In this document: positions 35,541 to 47,639 of the stretch, in pieces
Layout: each line of letters opens with the position of its first letter
Position numbering within the stretch: the stretch's first letter is position 1
Source of the DNA: Beta vulgaris subsp. vulgaris
Lineage: Eukaryota > Streptophyta > Magnoliopsida > Caryophyllales > Amaranthaceae
Direction: 5' to 3'
NCBI RefSeq assembly: GCF_026745355.1
Contig: NC_079202.1
Span: 30,951,240 to 31,015,239, forward strand
DNA length: 64,000 nucleotides
Translations under genes and position numbers: made by a program
The notes under the pieces: model-generated
What the model was told of the DNA's origin: nothing
The model's database searches: none
The model's input: only the letters and a program-made list of their open reading frames with translations

Positions 35541-36090
35541 CGATTTTTTCACCAAGTACCCCCCGAGTTGTCAAAAAATTCACGAGGTACCCCCAACTTT
35601 TCAAAATATACGAGGTACCCCTATGTTCCATAATAATACACCTAAATATCTTTAATGACTAACGAGGTTAACCATCATTAGTCATTAATCCAAATTTTCT
35701 ATTTTAGACCCTAATTAACCCCCTAATATTAACCCTAATCACCCCTATCTCTAACCCTAACCCCAAACCTTAACCCCAACCCATCCTCCTACTACCCACT
35801 CCCCCCCCTCCCACCACCCCACCACCCACTCCCCACTCCTGCCCTCTCCTCGCCCCAGCAGCCCCCCATAGCACCTCCCCCACCCTCACCCCCACCCCAA
35901 CCCTACGCAGCTCGATTTCTCCTCCCCCTCCCCGTCGAATTTTGCTCCCCTCCCCCCACCCACCGCTATTAGTCATAAAGGGTATTTGGGTGTATTATTA
36001 TGAAATTTAGGGGTACCCTATGTATTTTGAAAAGTTGGGGGTACCTTGTGAATTTTTTGAAAACTCGGGGGGTACTTGGTGAAAAAATCA
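35541..36090. mobile_element. Foldback/Mutator-like element 3 (550 bp, 9-bp TSD)
   Basis: Ends CGATTTTTTCACCAAGTACC / TGATTTTTTCACCAAGTACC (inverted) lie between TTGAACAAA (35532-35540) and TTGAATAAA (36091-36099), 8 of 9 matching. As in element 1, each arm is a series of spaced GAGGTACCCC-type words and includes an inner palindrome (TTAATGACTAACG...TTAGTCATTAATCC). The centre is C-rich with telomere-like CCCTAA words. Confidence 0.75.
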
Positions 36091-36311
36091 TTGAATAAAA
36101 CTAAGTACAATTAATGAAAGCGTACTTTTCCTAATCAAGATTGGTTTTCTATCAAAGAGTTATTAAGGTAAAAAGAATGCAGACTTAATATTTGTATAAC
36201 TCATAAATTTCAAAGCACAATTTACATGATATTATGTCTTTTCATAACATATTTTTCTTAACTATTGCCAAAATTTCAAAAACTCACCAAATATTGTTTT
36301 TTGATATTGGT

Positions 36312-36892
36312 TGTAAGCATGAAAATTTTGTTAAATGTCACATCATATTGGCTGACCCATTCAAGTCAAATGTTGACTTATATTAATAAATGACCATCAA
36401 AACAAATTAATTTGGATTTATTATTAAACATGACCTATTTGAATTAAATTATTATTATTGGATCATGGACTCATTAAATGAAAGTTGGACTCTTAAGAGG
36501 GTTATATCCTTGAGGCTTAAGAGGCAGGATAAGTGAAAACCCTAGGGTCTCCTAACTCTATAAATAGAGCTTTTCTCTTTGTCAGGAAGAAAAACTGAAG
36601 ACTGAAAGAGAGAGAGAAAGCTGCTCCAAAGACTCTAAATCTGCACATCTAAATCAACATTCAACCTAAAAGAAGAACAAGCATCAAAGTCGTTCTACTC
36701 TAGACAACCATACTTGAAGGAGATCATGTCCAGAGACCCTCATTCAAGATCAAAGTCAAGGCATTTTTAAAGAACGAATCAGAGGATCATATATATTAGA
36801 GATTGTAACCCAAATCCCAAAAACTAATAAAATATTATCTTGTTTTACATATTTTGACTCTCTATTTTGCATATCTAGAATTTGTGTTTACA
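36312..36892 (+). mobile_element. 5' LTR of the gag-only retrotransposon
   Basis: It begins TGTAAGCATGAAAATTTTG and ends GTGTTTACA (TGTAA...TTACA). CTATAAATAGAGC near 36559 is a good TATA box for the retroelement transcript, followed by a leader with a GA-repeat (36606-36620). Directly after the LTR, TTTTGGGATGCTCGGTGGGAC occupies the primer-binding-site position, in the style of plant gypsy elements. Confidence 0.65.
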
Positions 36893-37916
36893 ATTTTGGG
36901 ATGCTCGGTGGGACGATTTCTACCTCTCATCTCTATCTTCATAAATCAATATACTCAAGCATCTTCCTTCAAGGCGTATAAAATTGGTGACAAATCAAGC
37001 AAATCCAACAATGGTAGACAACAAGATATCGATGATGGGAATCCAATATCAATCATTGGAGCAAATCAATTGTAACAACCCGAATTCACCGACCAACTTA
37101 CAGAGGATTAAGCACAGCGAAAGAGACTCTAGTCGAGATAACCCGGACTATTACCATCACACTCACCGAACTACATCGGAAACTGTGGAACTCAATTCCT
37201 AACTCTATTCAAATTAATTAACTATTACAACAATGCCCTGATTCTCAAACTCTATTCTCATAAATTTCTATAGAAAATCCGGCAAAGTTCCCTTTGAAAA
37301 TAGGACAACGCTAAAGCGAAAATAATTTAAACCTGTTTGCAATATCAATTTATAATATATTTCCAAATCCCAAAGCTCATCAACCTCAACGCTTTCGCGG
37401 AGCAACAACCAACAGAGAATCAGGAGGACTAACGACTCTTAAATATAAAGAATTAAAACAAAAAGATTGATAACTATTACAAGTTAAGCGTCCTCACTCT
37501 TGTATCACGTATAACATTACAATTATTCTTCCAGAAATAAACAACTTCAACTCCAGAAAGATTACTCACAGCTTCAACCTGAAACATTTAGGAAAAACTG
37601 CCACCCACCAAGTGACAGGCCACAGAAATGACAAAACAACACACACATCAGCAAAGCTGAGTACTAAACCCGTAAACGAGAGTAACACATGCTTTGGTGG
37701 CTTACTTGAAAACGATTCAGCAGTCAACATAATTACACTTTCATAACATGCATCACATCAACTCATGTTGACAACATACTTATACATTTTTATCTGATTA
37801 TTCCTTTCCTACTACATCGTCATTCACATAACAACAAACCCAACAACATGACTTCAAACAATCTTGTAACAGAAACATATCTCATATAGAAACTAATTCG
37901 TTAACCTTTCAGCATA

Positions 37917-38655
37917 TCACGATCCCTTATAAGGAATCTGGATTTACCAACTTTGATATAAGCAATATACTTTACTTCCTTCAATTGATTTCTTATCAGA
38001 AATCCAAACTCATGCTTTCATACTCTATCAATCACTTTCTCATACTTTATAAACAACCTCTTATCAGGCAATAAATATCATAGGGGTTTTCTACGTAGTG
38101 CCCCAGTGTTTTTCAAAATTCTACGTTGTACCCAACCTTTTTGAACTCTACATATTGTACCCCTAAACTCTCCAAATGTCACGAAAATTACCCTCACTAA
38201 TAGAAATTACTACTCTAAATCTTATTTAGTTTTAAATTTATCAGGTCATATCCTAAACCTCAGTAATCTAACAGTGCTACAAAATCCTACTCTATGCCCA
38301 CATGGTAAAAAAGTCCCAAAATCTACTGTTTTATATCGTGTATAAGGGTATTTTGTGTAACATTAATAAATCTTAGGGGTACGGAAATTTCAAAAACATT
38401 GGATACAACATAGAATTTCGTAAAACACAGGGGTACTATGTAGAAAAACCCAATATCATAACATCTTTCACTATGACGATTCCTTATCGAGAATCCACAT
38501 AACCAGATATGATTCCTTATCGGGAATTCAACATTAGTATCACTTACCACAATATGCCTCCTTATTAGGAAACCAATATCAATATTCATATTCATGTACT
38601 GAATAAACATTCATTACTTACCTGATATGATTCCTTATCAGGAATCCAATATCGA
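37917..38655. repeat. Dispersed palindromic repeats GATTCCTTATC(A/G)GGAATC
   Basis: At least six imperfect copies of the dyad GATTCCT-TATC-AGGAATC occur, for example near 37920, 37990, 38469, 38508, 38550 and 38626, usually followed by CAATATCA or similar. The Mutator-like MITE at 38083 interrupts the series. Confidence 0.75.
38083..38451. mobile_element. Mutator-like MITE, foldback family member 4 (369 bp, TSD AATATCATA)
   Basis: A perfect 9-bp TSD AATATCATA (38074-38082 and 38452-38460) flanks inverted ends GGGGTTTTCTACGTAGTG / GGGTTTTTCTACATAGTA. The arms hold spaced GTACCC / GGGTAC words like elements 1 and 3. Confidence 0.85.
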
Positions 38656-40760
38656 AACAACTTTCACAACTCGAGATAACTTTCTTTTAACCAAGGGGAA
38701 AGAGAACGCGGCGGAGGAGACAAAACTTACACTCCGACAGTGGGGGTCGTCACCCAACCATTTGCTTTACTTTTGGCCAATAACCGCGACTAGTCCGGAG
38801 TTCATTTTTCCGCTGATTTCATCAGCCATCCACAAGTTTTACATTACCTGATATAACGCCCGATTATCGCCCCACAGAGCAACGGGACGGTTTCCCTGTG
38901 GGGCCCCCAAGGTTCACAGTCCATGGGGTACTGTTCATGTCACCTCATCCGTCGACTCAGACGAGGCTACTTTCCCCTTTCAGATTCCTTTCGATTATCA
39001 TTCATAACTCAATCAGATCATTCATATAAATCATCCAATAATTTAGTAATCTTTAATGACAATCTTTGAATAACGAACCAAACTAAGTGATTTCTCTCGT
39101 AGATAACCATAATCATTTAACATATAACTCCTATAAATACGTATTTCAAATCGATACATCTATGCTTTTCAATTCCAATTACCATCATAATGCTTGTGAG
39201 CCACAATTGGTAGTAGTTAATCATGTCGATAAAATATGCACAACAATATTCAATAGTACATCCATTACAATGATCAAAGTCTCTCAGCTAGAATTAACTA
39301 ACGAGAGTAACTAAACCACTTACGCACTAACTCATACTCTTGTATATGAATAGTTTATACTCTTTACAAATTTTATGATTATCAATCTTCATTTACCTCA
39401 ACAATGGTAATAACCGTTATCAAGCACCATCAACAATTACCATAGGTCTCTCTCTTATAATTAACTAAGGAGAGTTAACTTACACACTACACTCGAGGTT
39501 CATTATTCAAAGTTTAAGTAATGTGAACCATTAGCTATGATTCATACTAAACAATTAGTTGAATTTCAAATAACAGATTCAATAACAATACCAGTTATGG
39601 AACATACTTATAGTCATATAAGAATGAGTCTTCCCCGTTCCAATTAGATTACACATCCATGTAACCGAAGCTACATTAATATATATCCTTTTCTAACTTC
39701 TTGTGAGAAACTAATTAAATTATTAACTTTAGAATTTAGTTCAATTATTCCTCCTCATGACACCACTCAATAATTCCATTCAGAATCTATGCTCTTTTCA
39801 AGGAACTACTCAGACTATTATTAGACTATCATCATATATTTCCCAAATTAATTCTCATATTACCATTATAAGGACTTTCACAAACTAACAAATCTGACTT
39901 CCACTTCTTATTTTATAGTATATAACTTATCTTTCAAAACTCAATAAAACACCATTAGAAACATATAAGCAGATTCCAGATTTCTAATAAACAAAACTAG
40001 GAACTTGATCGTATTTATACATTGGTGTATTTGATACTTAAGTTACCTTTAAACATTAACACTCATCATACCATTCATCTATAGTTATATAGCAAGTCAA
40101 ACTTATAATATATCTAATCCGCATATCACCCATCAATATAATTAAGGCCTTCATAATTAATTCCCATACTTTAATTCGGACATACTTATCTAACACGTAT
40201 ATTAACTCATCTTGGTGAATCTTACCCACTAATTATAATCCAACTTTACTATGTACCAATTTATTTAGGAATCATAACTACAATAACATAAGCTAACTTC
40301 CTCACAGTATTGTATAAGAATTTCTATAGATTGAATTCCTTATCTGGATGCATAATAAGATTAGAGACCGACTTCACTTCATATTCAAAGTAAGCATAAT
40401 GAATTGAATTAATTACTTCCATATAAGAACTTAATCCTTAATATAATAATCCAACTTATCAATCAACTTATAGACTAGCCTAATTGGACTTGTATTTAAC
40501 AACTAGCAACAATTGAATAAGACACAATCATACAACCAACCAATAAAACACAATGCGATTAACATCATAGTTCCATAAACAATTGGCTAATCATGCTCTA
40601 ACTTAAAATAAGACATAAACTAACTTAGCAGAGAGAGCACAAAAACATATTGCTTTTGTTGTGAGGGGAACAACGGCAAGCACTATACGATGCACAACAA
40701 CAACCATATCATCAAGAACACAACATTAGCTACAACAACTACAATTCAAAATAATCAACC

Positions 40761-40954
40761 TGTTGAAGCTATGATGTATAGCGCACACCACATGTGAGTG
40801 TCCCACATTGATTAAATAAGAGAGATGGGTTCACTTTATAATGCAAAGGGGTTACTCCTCTTATTGCCATATGGTTTTAAGGTGGAACCTTCTTTGTGTT
40901 GTGAAGTGAACTCTCTCTCCTTGTGATGGGTGCGGCTCAGGCCCATATTTAACA
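40761..40954. mobile_element. Small solo LTR, TRIM-like (194 bp, TSD CAACC)
   Basis: TGTTGAAGC at the left, TTTAACA at the right, and identical 5-bp flanks CAACC (40756-40760 and 40955-40959). The text TGTCCCACATTGATTAAAT and GGCTCAGGCCCATATTTAAC is typical of short plant TRIM-type LTRs. It sits inside solo LTR 3. Confidence 0.8.
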
Positions 40955-42057
40955 CAACCACACTACTAACAATGACCACAATAACAGTAGCATCACAATA
41001 GTATTAATAATAACACCCACAACAACACTACACACAAAACATAAGGAGGGAAAGTACCCTTTTCACCGGACCATCTCACGGCGGCAGATGAGGCGACCCA
41101 CGACACGTCAGTAGCACGAGAAGAGGAGAGAGGGGATAGCAGAGCACAGCAACACCACCACGCAGCCACCAGCAGCAGCGCTGCGACGGCACACGAGCTG
41201 TGTAGTGGCGATAGAGCACGAACAGAGGAAAGAGAGAGATGGGAAGAAAGTAGAGTATCAGCACCGCGTTGGGGGGAAAGCAGCACGGTGAAGCTTCGGC
41301 GAGCTTGAGAAAACGCCGGCAAGGCAGGAGCGCAGGCGAGAGAATTCGAGGGTTTGGGTTTTCGGTTTTCACGAGTTGGGGTTTTGGGTTTTGTTCACGG
41401 AAGAGAAAAAGAGTTTGGGTGACTTTGAGTTTTGATTTATGTTTCAACCGACAACAGACAGGGGGTTTGGGTTAAACAAATAAGGAAACCTAACTTAAAA
41501 GATTAGTTCCCACTTTAGGTAAATTTTCTTCAACTAATTTTTAAAATGAGAACCCAAAATATATTTTACAATAAAATCACATTAATAAATGACATGGAAA
41601 ATGAAAATCATACTCCAACCTAGATAAAATAAAATAATCCAACACATAATTTACTTAATAAATTTAATTACCATTGAATAGATACTTTTAAAAACAAGCT
41701 TGTTACATCAATGGTTCATCAAGCGTTGTCAACGTAAGTGTCATGACCATTGAAGCAAATACAATGGAGGAAGAATCAGCAAATATGAAGATACTCGTTC
41801 ACAAAATAGCCAAAGAGAATGAAGAAAAAGAAGTACAAATCAAACTCCAACGCAAACAACTTGCTACTTTGACAAAGAAACTCGATAAAATGTCCAACTG
41901 ATGAAAGTGAAGATGATGGTAAAGAATCAACCGCGAGTTAAAAGTCTAAGAAAAGTACAAGGAATGAAAAGGCTCATGAAGATACTTTAGATCTATTCAC
42001 CATCCAACAACCCCAAGAAATGGTAGCAAGTGCCATCAAACTTCAACAGGTGGAGAT

Positions 42058-42609
42058 TTTGATAGAAATAACCATTACACCAAGCCATATACAAGGAGGA
42101 TCGAAATCCTGCAGATGCCTAGTGGTTATCGACCTCCAAAATTCATGCTATTTGATGGAAAAGGTAATGCAAATCAACATGTTTCACACTTTGTTGAAAC
42201 ATGTAATAATGCAGGAACCAAAAATTACCTACTTGTGAAGCAATTTGTTCGCACACTCAAAGGTGTTGCATTCGGTTGGTACACAGACTTAACTCCTAAA
42301 TCTATCGATGGCTGGTCAGAAATGGAAGAGACATTCATGAATCACTTTTACAACACTCGTCGTATAATGAGCATGATTGAGTTAGCACATACCCATCAAT
42401 TCAAGGATGAACAAGTCGTGGATTACATTGAACGATGGCGAAAACTAAGCCTTTAGTACAAAGATCACTTGACTAAAAATTATGCTATTGAGATGTGCAT
42501 CAAAGGAATGCATTGGAACTTGACGTACATCTTGCAAGGAATCAAGACTAGAACATTTAAGGATTTAGCAACTAGAGCTCATGAAGGAGTTTGCAATTGT
42601 CAGTCATGA
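42058..42609 (+). pseudogene. Retrotransposon gag (gypsy type), with an internal stop
   Basis: The frame contains YTKPYTRRIEILQMPSGYRP, then FMLFDGKGNANQHVSHF, FVETCNNAGTKNYLLVKQF, LKGVAFGWYTDLTPKSIDGW and DEQVVDYIERWRKLSL, the order found in plant gypsy gag proteins (Retrotrans_gag). A TAG at 42454-42456 interrupts it, but the same frame continues with HLTKNYAIEMCIKGMHW and ILQGIKTRTFKDLATRAHE to a stop near 42609. Gag normally packages the element RNA in virus-like particles. This copy lacks the zinc-knuckle end and any pol region, and is dead as it stands. Upstream sequence (41713-42057) has Lys/Glu-rich coding-like text broken by stops. Confidence 0.75.
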
Positions 42610-44550
42610 AGACCAGTCTAATTAGACATCTACATCGATGGACGATCATGGATGCAACCTTGTATAAAAACCAAAATTACAAAGGGAAAAAGGAAAATTA
42701 CTCCTAAGCAAGAGTATAAACGACAAAAAAACCACAACTCCTAAGTAAGAGACTAAACTGCAATCAAACCCCAAAAACAAAAAAATCAAAACCTTGAACC
42801 ACGTTTTGCTTGATCCAAATAAACACATCTTAAATACTTATTTGGTACATAGGCATATTGAGTATCCTAGCTTATTTGAGTGCAATCTCATTAAAAGAAA
42901 AACTTGCGGGCATGGGAACTTTGAAATCGTTTCGCATTAGCATATGAGATTTACAATTATGAACAATGAGCAGGAAATCAATTGTCATTTATTCGAAGAT
43001 TGGAGGAAGCTCCTAAGCACCAATACTTCATAAAATTTGTGGAAGTCTAGAGAAATCTTCCAAGCACCAGTGATCCACAAAAGGTTGAAATCAAGATCTA
43101 GAGAACGCTACCAAGCACTAGAGATTCGCAAGTCTGCTTCATATGGAGGTTGAAGAAAGCTTTCTAGTTCTGGTCTTCTACCAAAAGTCTTTGAGATCGC
43201 CAATCTTCTAACAAAAGTCTCTAAGATCGATCTCAAGAAAGGTACCAAGCATAGTAAAATCTACCTAAAGCGTCAAGCAACAAAATCGATGGAGAGAGCT
43301 TCCAAGTACCATCACCTATCAAAGTTCGTTGGAGAAAGCTTCCAAGCACCAACAATCGGCCACCGACACTTCAAGATTGAATTGGAGAGAAGCTCAAAAG
43401 CAGCAAAATATCTTGAGTCTTGAATAATGGAGAAACTTTAAAAGCTTCATCACCTTGAAAGCAGCATGTCTTAGGCCTTTAGAAAAAGTTCTATTGGAGA
43501 CCTGAAAAGAAAAAAAACGATACGAAAATTGGAGAAAGCTTCAAGCACGTGGCAAGCAAACACCAAATACATCAAGCGACACCTACATGTCAAAGCAATC
43601 GTGTCAGAGCTTCTAACACGACTTCACAAGAATGATGTCAAAAAGGACGATTCCTTCATCAAACTGTTCGAGGCGTCCCTCGTATAGAAATCATGGTAGA
43701 ATGTCGACTTCTCCATGTGTGCACCAAGGTGAATAATTCAGTCTTTCTTTGTGGGTATTGCATCATTCGTGTTTATGTGGTGTCTAGTTAAGAGAGCGAG
43801 CTTGGTTGTTCCTATGAGACTCAATCATTGTGTAGCTTGAGCTCCTAACTCCGCGGCGTAGCTTAAACTCCTGAATTTATGGCATGATTCCTCGATGGCT
43901 CAGTGGTGTTGGAATGACTGAGCTCCATCAAGAAAGACTTAATCTGTTCTACAAATGATGCATCCATTCTACTCTAATCATAATCTAAAAAGAAAAATGA
44001 CAAGGGTATCAACATGAGTACATTACTATATGATCTATATTCATCATAACATCATCATGTTATAGCAAAAAAAAAAAGAATATAGGAGAGAAAGAGAAAA
44101 ATAAAACTAAAAGCCAAATTTCCATGAAGAACAATTCTTTGGGTCATGCTCATCCATGAACTTCTTATTTTCTCTCTCTTCAAAACACTCATATTTTTAC
44201 TAAAATACCATGATATACCCCTACAAAAAAGCAAACAAAAAAAAGAGAAGAAAAAAAGAAAGAAACAGAAAATATTTTTTTTAAAAAGTGGCATATAACA
44301 ATTAACACATGTTTTATTGGTATGATATTGTGTTATATTTACTTTATGGTGTTAAATAAAGAGATATATGGTGTGAAGCAAAAAGAAAAAGAAAAAGAAA
44401 AAAGCGTAAGCATCATTACAATTCACAACACCCTCCCATAAAATACGTTAGATAATAACTATAATAATACCAAGAAAAATCATCATCAACAACAAGAAGT
44501 AGTAAAATGAGCAACATATGGGTATCATTAGAATCAAGTACATGGATACA
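42610..44550 (+). other. Non-coding internal region of the gag-only retrotransposon
   Basis: No long ORF. From about 42990 to 43560 a phrase like GGAGAAAGCTTCCAAGCACCA recurs every 40-100 bases in degenerate form (for example near 43000, 43060, 43110, 43285, 43330), so the stretch is a worn tandem repeat. 43600-43950 resembles untranslated retroelement text. 44060-44410 is A-rich with no feature. Confidence 0.5.
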
Positions 44551-45156
44551 TGTAGGAATCTATAAGTACTATAAGCGGAATTTCATGAATCTAATTCATA
44601 AGCACTTAAAACTGGATCACATTCATATACAATTAAGGATCACATATAAGTTTAAAATTAACCTTTGTAGCGTGAATTCCACAAAGCTTGAATAACCCGG
44701 ATAAAGAACCTCAGATGTGATGCCTCTACTTGGTCCACCAACCCGGATCAACACTCCACCAGTGCTAGTTGAAAAGGAAGGAACCTTCATCAAGTTTATG
44801 GAGTATTACGTGACTTTTGAGAGAGAGAATAGGAGAGAGAAAATAATAAGAGATACTATGTATTTTCTTTTCTGCCTAACCCAATAATATAATAATATAT
44901 TTAGGTAATATTCTCTCCTTTCCTTCTCTTGGCCGGCCACCCTAGGGCCCTCTTGGGCTCTAGGTTCTTTTGTTGATCCAAGTTTAATGTGTGACCTTAG
45001 GATCCTTATATTGGGCTTCGGGTTTATATTTACTAACCGAAGTTCTATACTTTCTCTAGCAAGACGTATAGACGACCCAATAAAAGAATTATTATCTCAT
45101 AATACGATCCAATATATATTAGTAATTGCATTTAAGTCGAGGACATAAATCCTTCA
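44551..45156 (-). mobile_element. 3' LTR of the copia element
   Basis: TGTAGGAATCTATAAG...AAATCCTTCA with TG/CA ends. Next to it, 45157-45170 read on the minus strand gives AAGTGGGAGAT, the usual copia polypurine tract. Confidence 0.9.
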
Positions 45157-45170
45157 ATCTCCCACTTGTC
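45157..45170 (-). other. Copia polypurine tract
   Basis: Minus-strand GACAAGTGGGAGAT directly before the 3' LTR; the priming site for plus-strand DNA synthesis. Confidence 0.75.
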
Positions 45171-45946
45171 CAAGACGAGTGTGCAATGTTTTAATTCCTC
45201 AATCTTAATGTCTTAATTTGATAGTATGATCATATTTCTATATCATCCATACTAGTTCAAATTATTCCTTGAAATCCGAGTTCAAATTGTCAAACAAATG
45301 ATCATCGAATGATCCATTTGAGCACGGCCATGCATTTTCAATTTTCACTCTTCAAGGGGCCAAGACACCTATCCTATCTCATATAGGAGGACTTTTCCAA
45401 TCTTGTAGTAACCAATACTCCCACTCAACTTTTAGCACAACTTGAATGCTACCTTTATAGTCCCCATTTACGGCATGACGTTTGACAGTATCAAAGTTAT
45501 ACCACTAATTGGGCTAAGTAATGTTCCACTCATGTCTCAGGAATAGGTCTAGTTCGACTATGTATCAACTATACATGTCCATATGATTGATTAAACATCT
45601 ATATGTTTCCATAGCCCATGAAACGGCGCTATCAATCAATCTTATATGCTAATCCCTTTAATAAGTCATTTATGTCCAGTTTAATGACTTAGATTAGGAA
45701 CTTTAATATTCTATGAATTCTGTTCACTTATGGTGTTTCATTCATCAAATCACATATTTGACAAAACCATAGAATTCAAGATATATTTTGGACATTTTAT
45801 TTAATACCAAACCAAAATTAAATAAGAAAAATTATATTTCATAAACACAAATAGCAAGACCATGTCTTTACATTGTAAAAGTTTCTCTAAACCTAGTACA
45901 ATCTAAAGCCACTCTAACATTTGCTTCAAGCCTATAGCCCTAGCGG

Positions 45947-47520
45947 TCAACTCATGCTTGGGTTGAGTAGCAGTTTAGTTAGCGGATCAGCCACGTTCTC
46001 ATCCGTATGAACTTTGCAGATTCTGACATCCTTCCTGTCAACTATCTCTCGAATGAGGTGAAACTTCCTCATCACATGTTTGGACTTGTTATGTGACCTT
46101 GGCTCTTTTGCTTGCGCAATAGCACCATTGTTGTCACAGAACAACTCAATTCCTTCCAGAGCACTCGGTACGATATCTACCTCTATCAAGAACTTCTTTA
46201 TCCAAACTGCTTCCTTAGCTACTTCAACTGCTGCTAAATATTCTGATTCTGTCGTAGAGTCTGCTACAATGCTTTGCTTTGAGCTCTTCCAGCTCACTGC
46301 TCCTCCATTCAGACGAAAGACATACCCTGACTGAGAGCGGTAATCAACTCTATTGGTTTGGAAGCTTGCATCCGTGTAACCTTCAACAACCAACTCACTT
46401 TTCCCCCATATACTAAGAACATCCTTTAGTCCTCCTCAAGTACTTAAGGATGCTCTTAGCTGCAGTCCAGTGTGCTTCTCCTGGATTTGCTTGGAACCTG
46501 CTACACATGCTCAAGGCATATGCAACATCAGGTCGAGTACTTATCATGGCATACATGATAGATCCTATAGCCGAAGCATAAGGAATGCTACTCATTCGCT
46601 TTAACTCATCAGGCTCAGTCGGGCACTGATTCTTTCTAAGCGATATGCCATGTGACATGGGAACGAAACCTCTCTTCGAGTTTTCCATGTTGAACCTTGT
46701 AAGAACCTTATCAATATAAGTTTCTTGACTTAGCCCAATCATCCTTCGAGACCTATCTCTATGGATTTTGATTCCCAGTATGTACTCAGCTTCTCCAAGG
46801 TCCTTCATAGAGAAACAACTTTTAACCATTCCTTGACTGACTCAAGCATTGGTATGTCTTTCCCATGATTAGTATGTCATCTACATACAAACCAAGAAGA
46901 CTAAGCTGCTCCCACTAAACTTCTTGTAAACACAAGATTCTTCTTCGCTTTTGATGAAACGAAATTGTTTGATTGCCTCATCAAATCGAAGATTCCAGCT
47001 CCGAGATGCTGCTTCAATCCATAAATGGATCTCTGAAGCTTGCAAACCCTTTTAGGATTTTCTGGATCTTCAAAACCTTCAGGTTGTGTCATGTACACAT
47101 CCTCATTCAAGAACCCATTCAAGAATGCGGTTTTGACATCCATCTGCCAAATTTCGTAATCGAAAATGCAGCAATCGCTAAAAGTATCCGAATTGATTTA
47201 AGCATTGCTACTGGAGAAAAGGTCTCATCATAGTCTATACCATGAACTTGTCTGAATCCTTTTGCAACCAGTCTTGCTTTGTAGACATAGACATTTCCAT
47301 CTTTGTCTGTTTTCAATTTGAACACCCACTTGCATCCAATAGGGTTAACCCCATCAGGCAAGTCAACCAGTGTCCAAACTTTATTCTCAGACATGGAGTC
47401 TAACTCGGATTTCATGGCCTCAAGCCATTTCTCAGAGTCTGGGCTCGTCAAAGCTTGTTTGTAGGTAGTAGGTTCTGAATTTTCCAAAATCATAATTTCA
47501 GAATTTTCAGTCATTAGGAA
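45947..47520 (-). pseudogene. Copia reverse transcriptase and RNase H, frameshifted
   Basis: On the minus strand from 47514: KWLEAMKSELDSMSENKVW, then GCKWVFKLKTDKDGNVYVYK, ARLVAKGFRQVHGIDYDETF (start of RVT_2), [18 protein letters not shown] near 47140, the YVDD active-site motif around 46868-46892, FSMKDLGEAEYILGIKI near 46810, and RNase H with SQSGYVFRLNGGAVSWKSSK and ADSTTESEYLAAVEVAKEA near 46330-46200. Domain content is complete but spread over three frames (breaks near 47140-47160, 46900 and 46410). In a working element this enzyme copies RNA into DNA in the virus-like particle. Confidence 0.85.
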
Positions 47521-47639
47521 ATAACCAACCTTTTGTTTGGAATCCTGGTCTATAGACCTACGGGGTTGAGCATCAAGAGAAACGTTCTCTTCAACAGTTT
47601 GAAGATTTTCGCTTGATTCAACTTCAATGGGACGGTAGG

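Larger units (their letters stand above)
37071..41707. mobile_element. Solo LTR 3 (gypsy-type, 4637 bp with inserts, TSD TCAAT)
   Basis: It starts TGTAACAACCCGAATTC, ends AAGCTTGTTACA, and is flanked by identical TCAAT (37066-37070 and 41708-41712). Two later insertions lie inside: a Mutator-like MITE (38083-38451) and a small solo LTR (40761-40954), leaving about 4.06 kb of LTR proper. It shows palindromic GATTCCTTATCAGGAATC-type repeats in its first part and a GC-rich island near its 3' end (41080-41350), in about the same relative place as in solo LTRs 1 and 2. Short frames in that island are not convincing genes. Confidence 0.85.

Noticed and set aside
41076..41475. ORFs on both strands near the end of solo LTR 3
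   Set aside because: GC-rich LTR DNA with simultaneous open frames on both strands and no domain.
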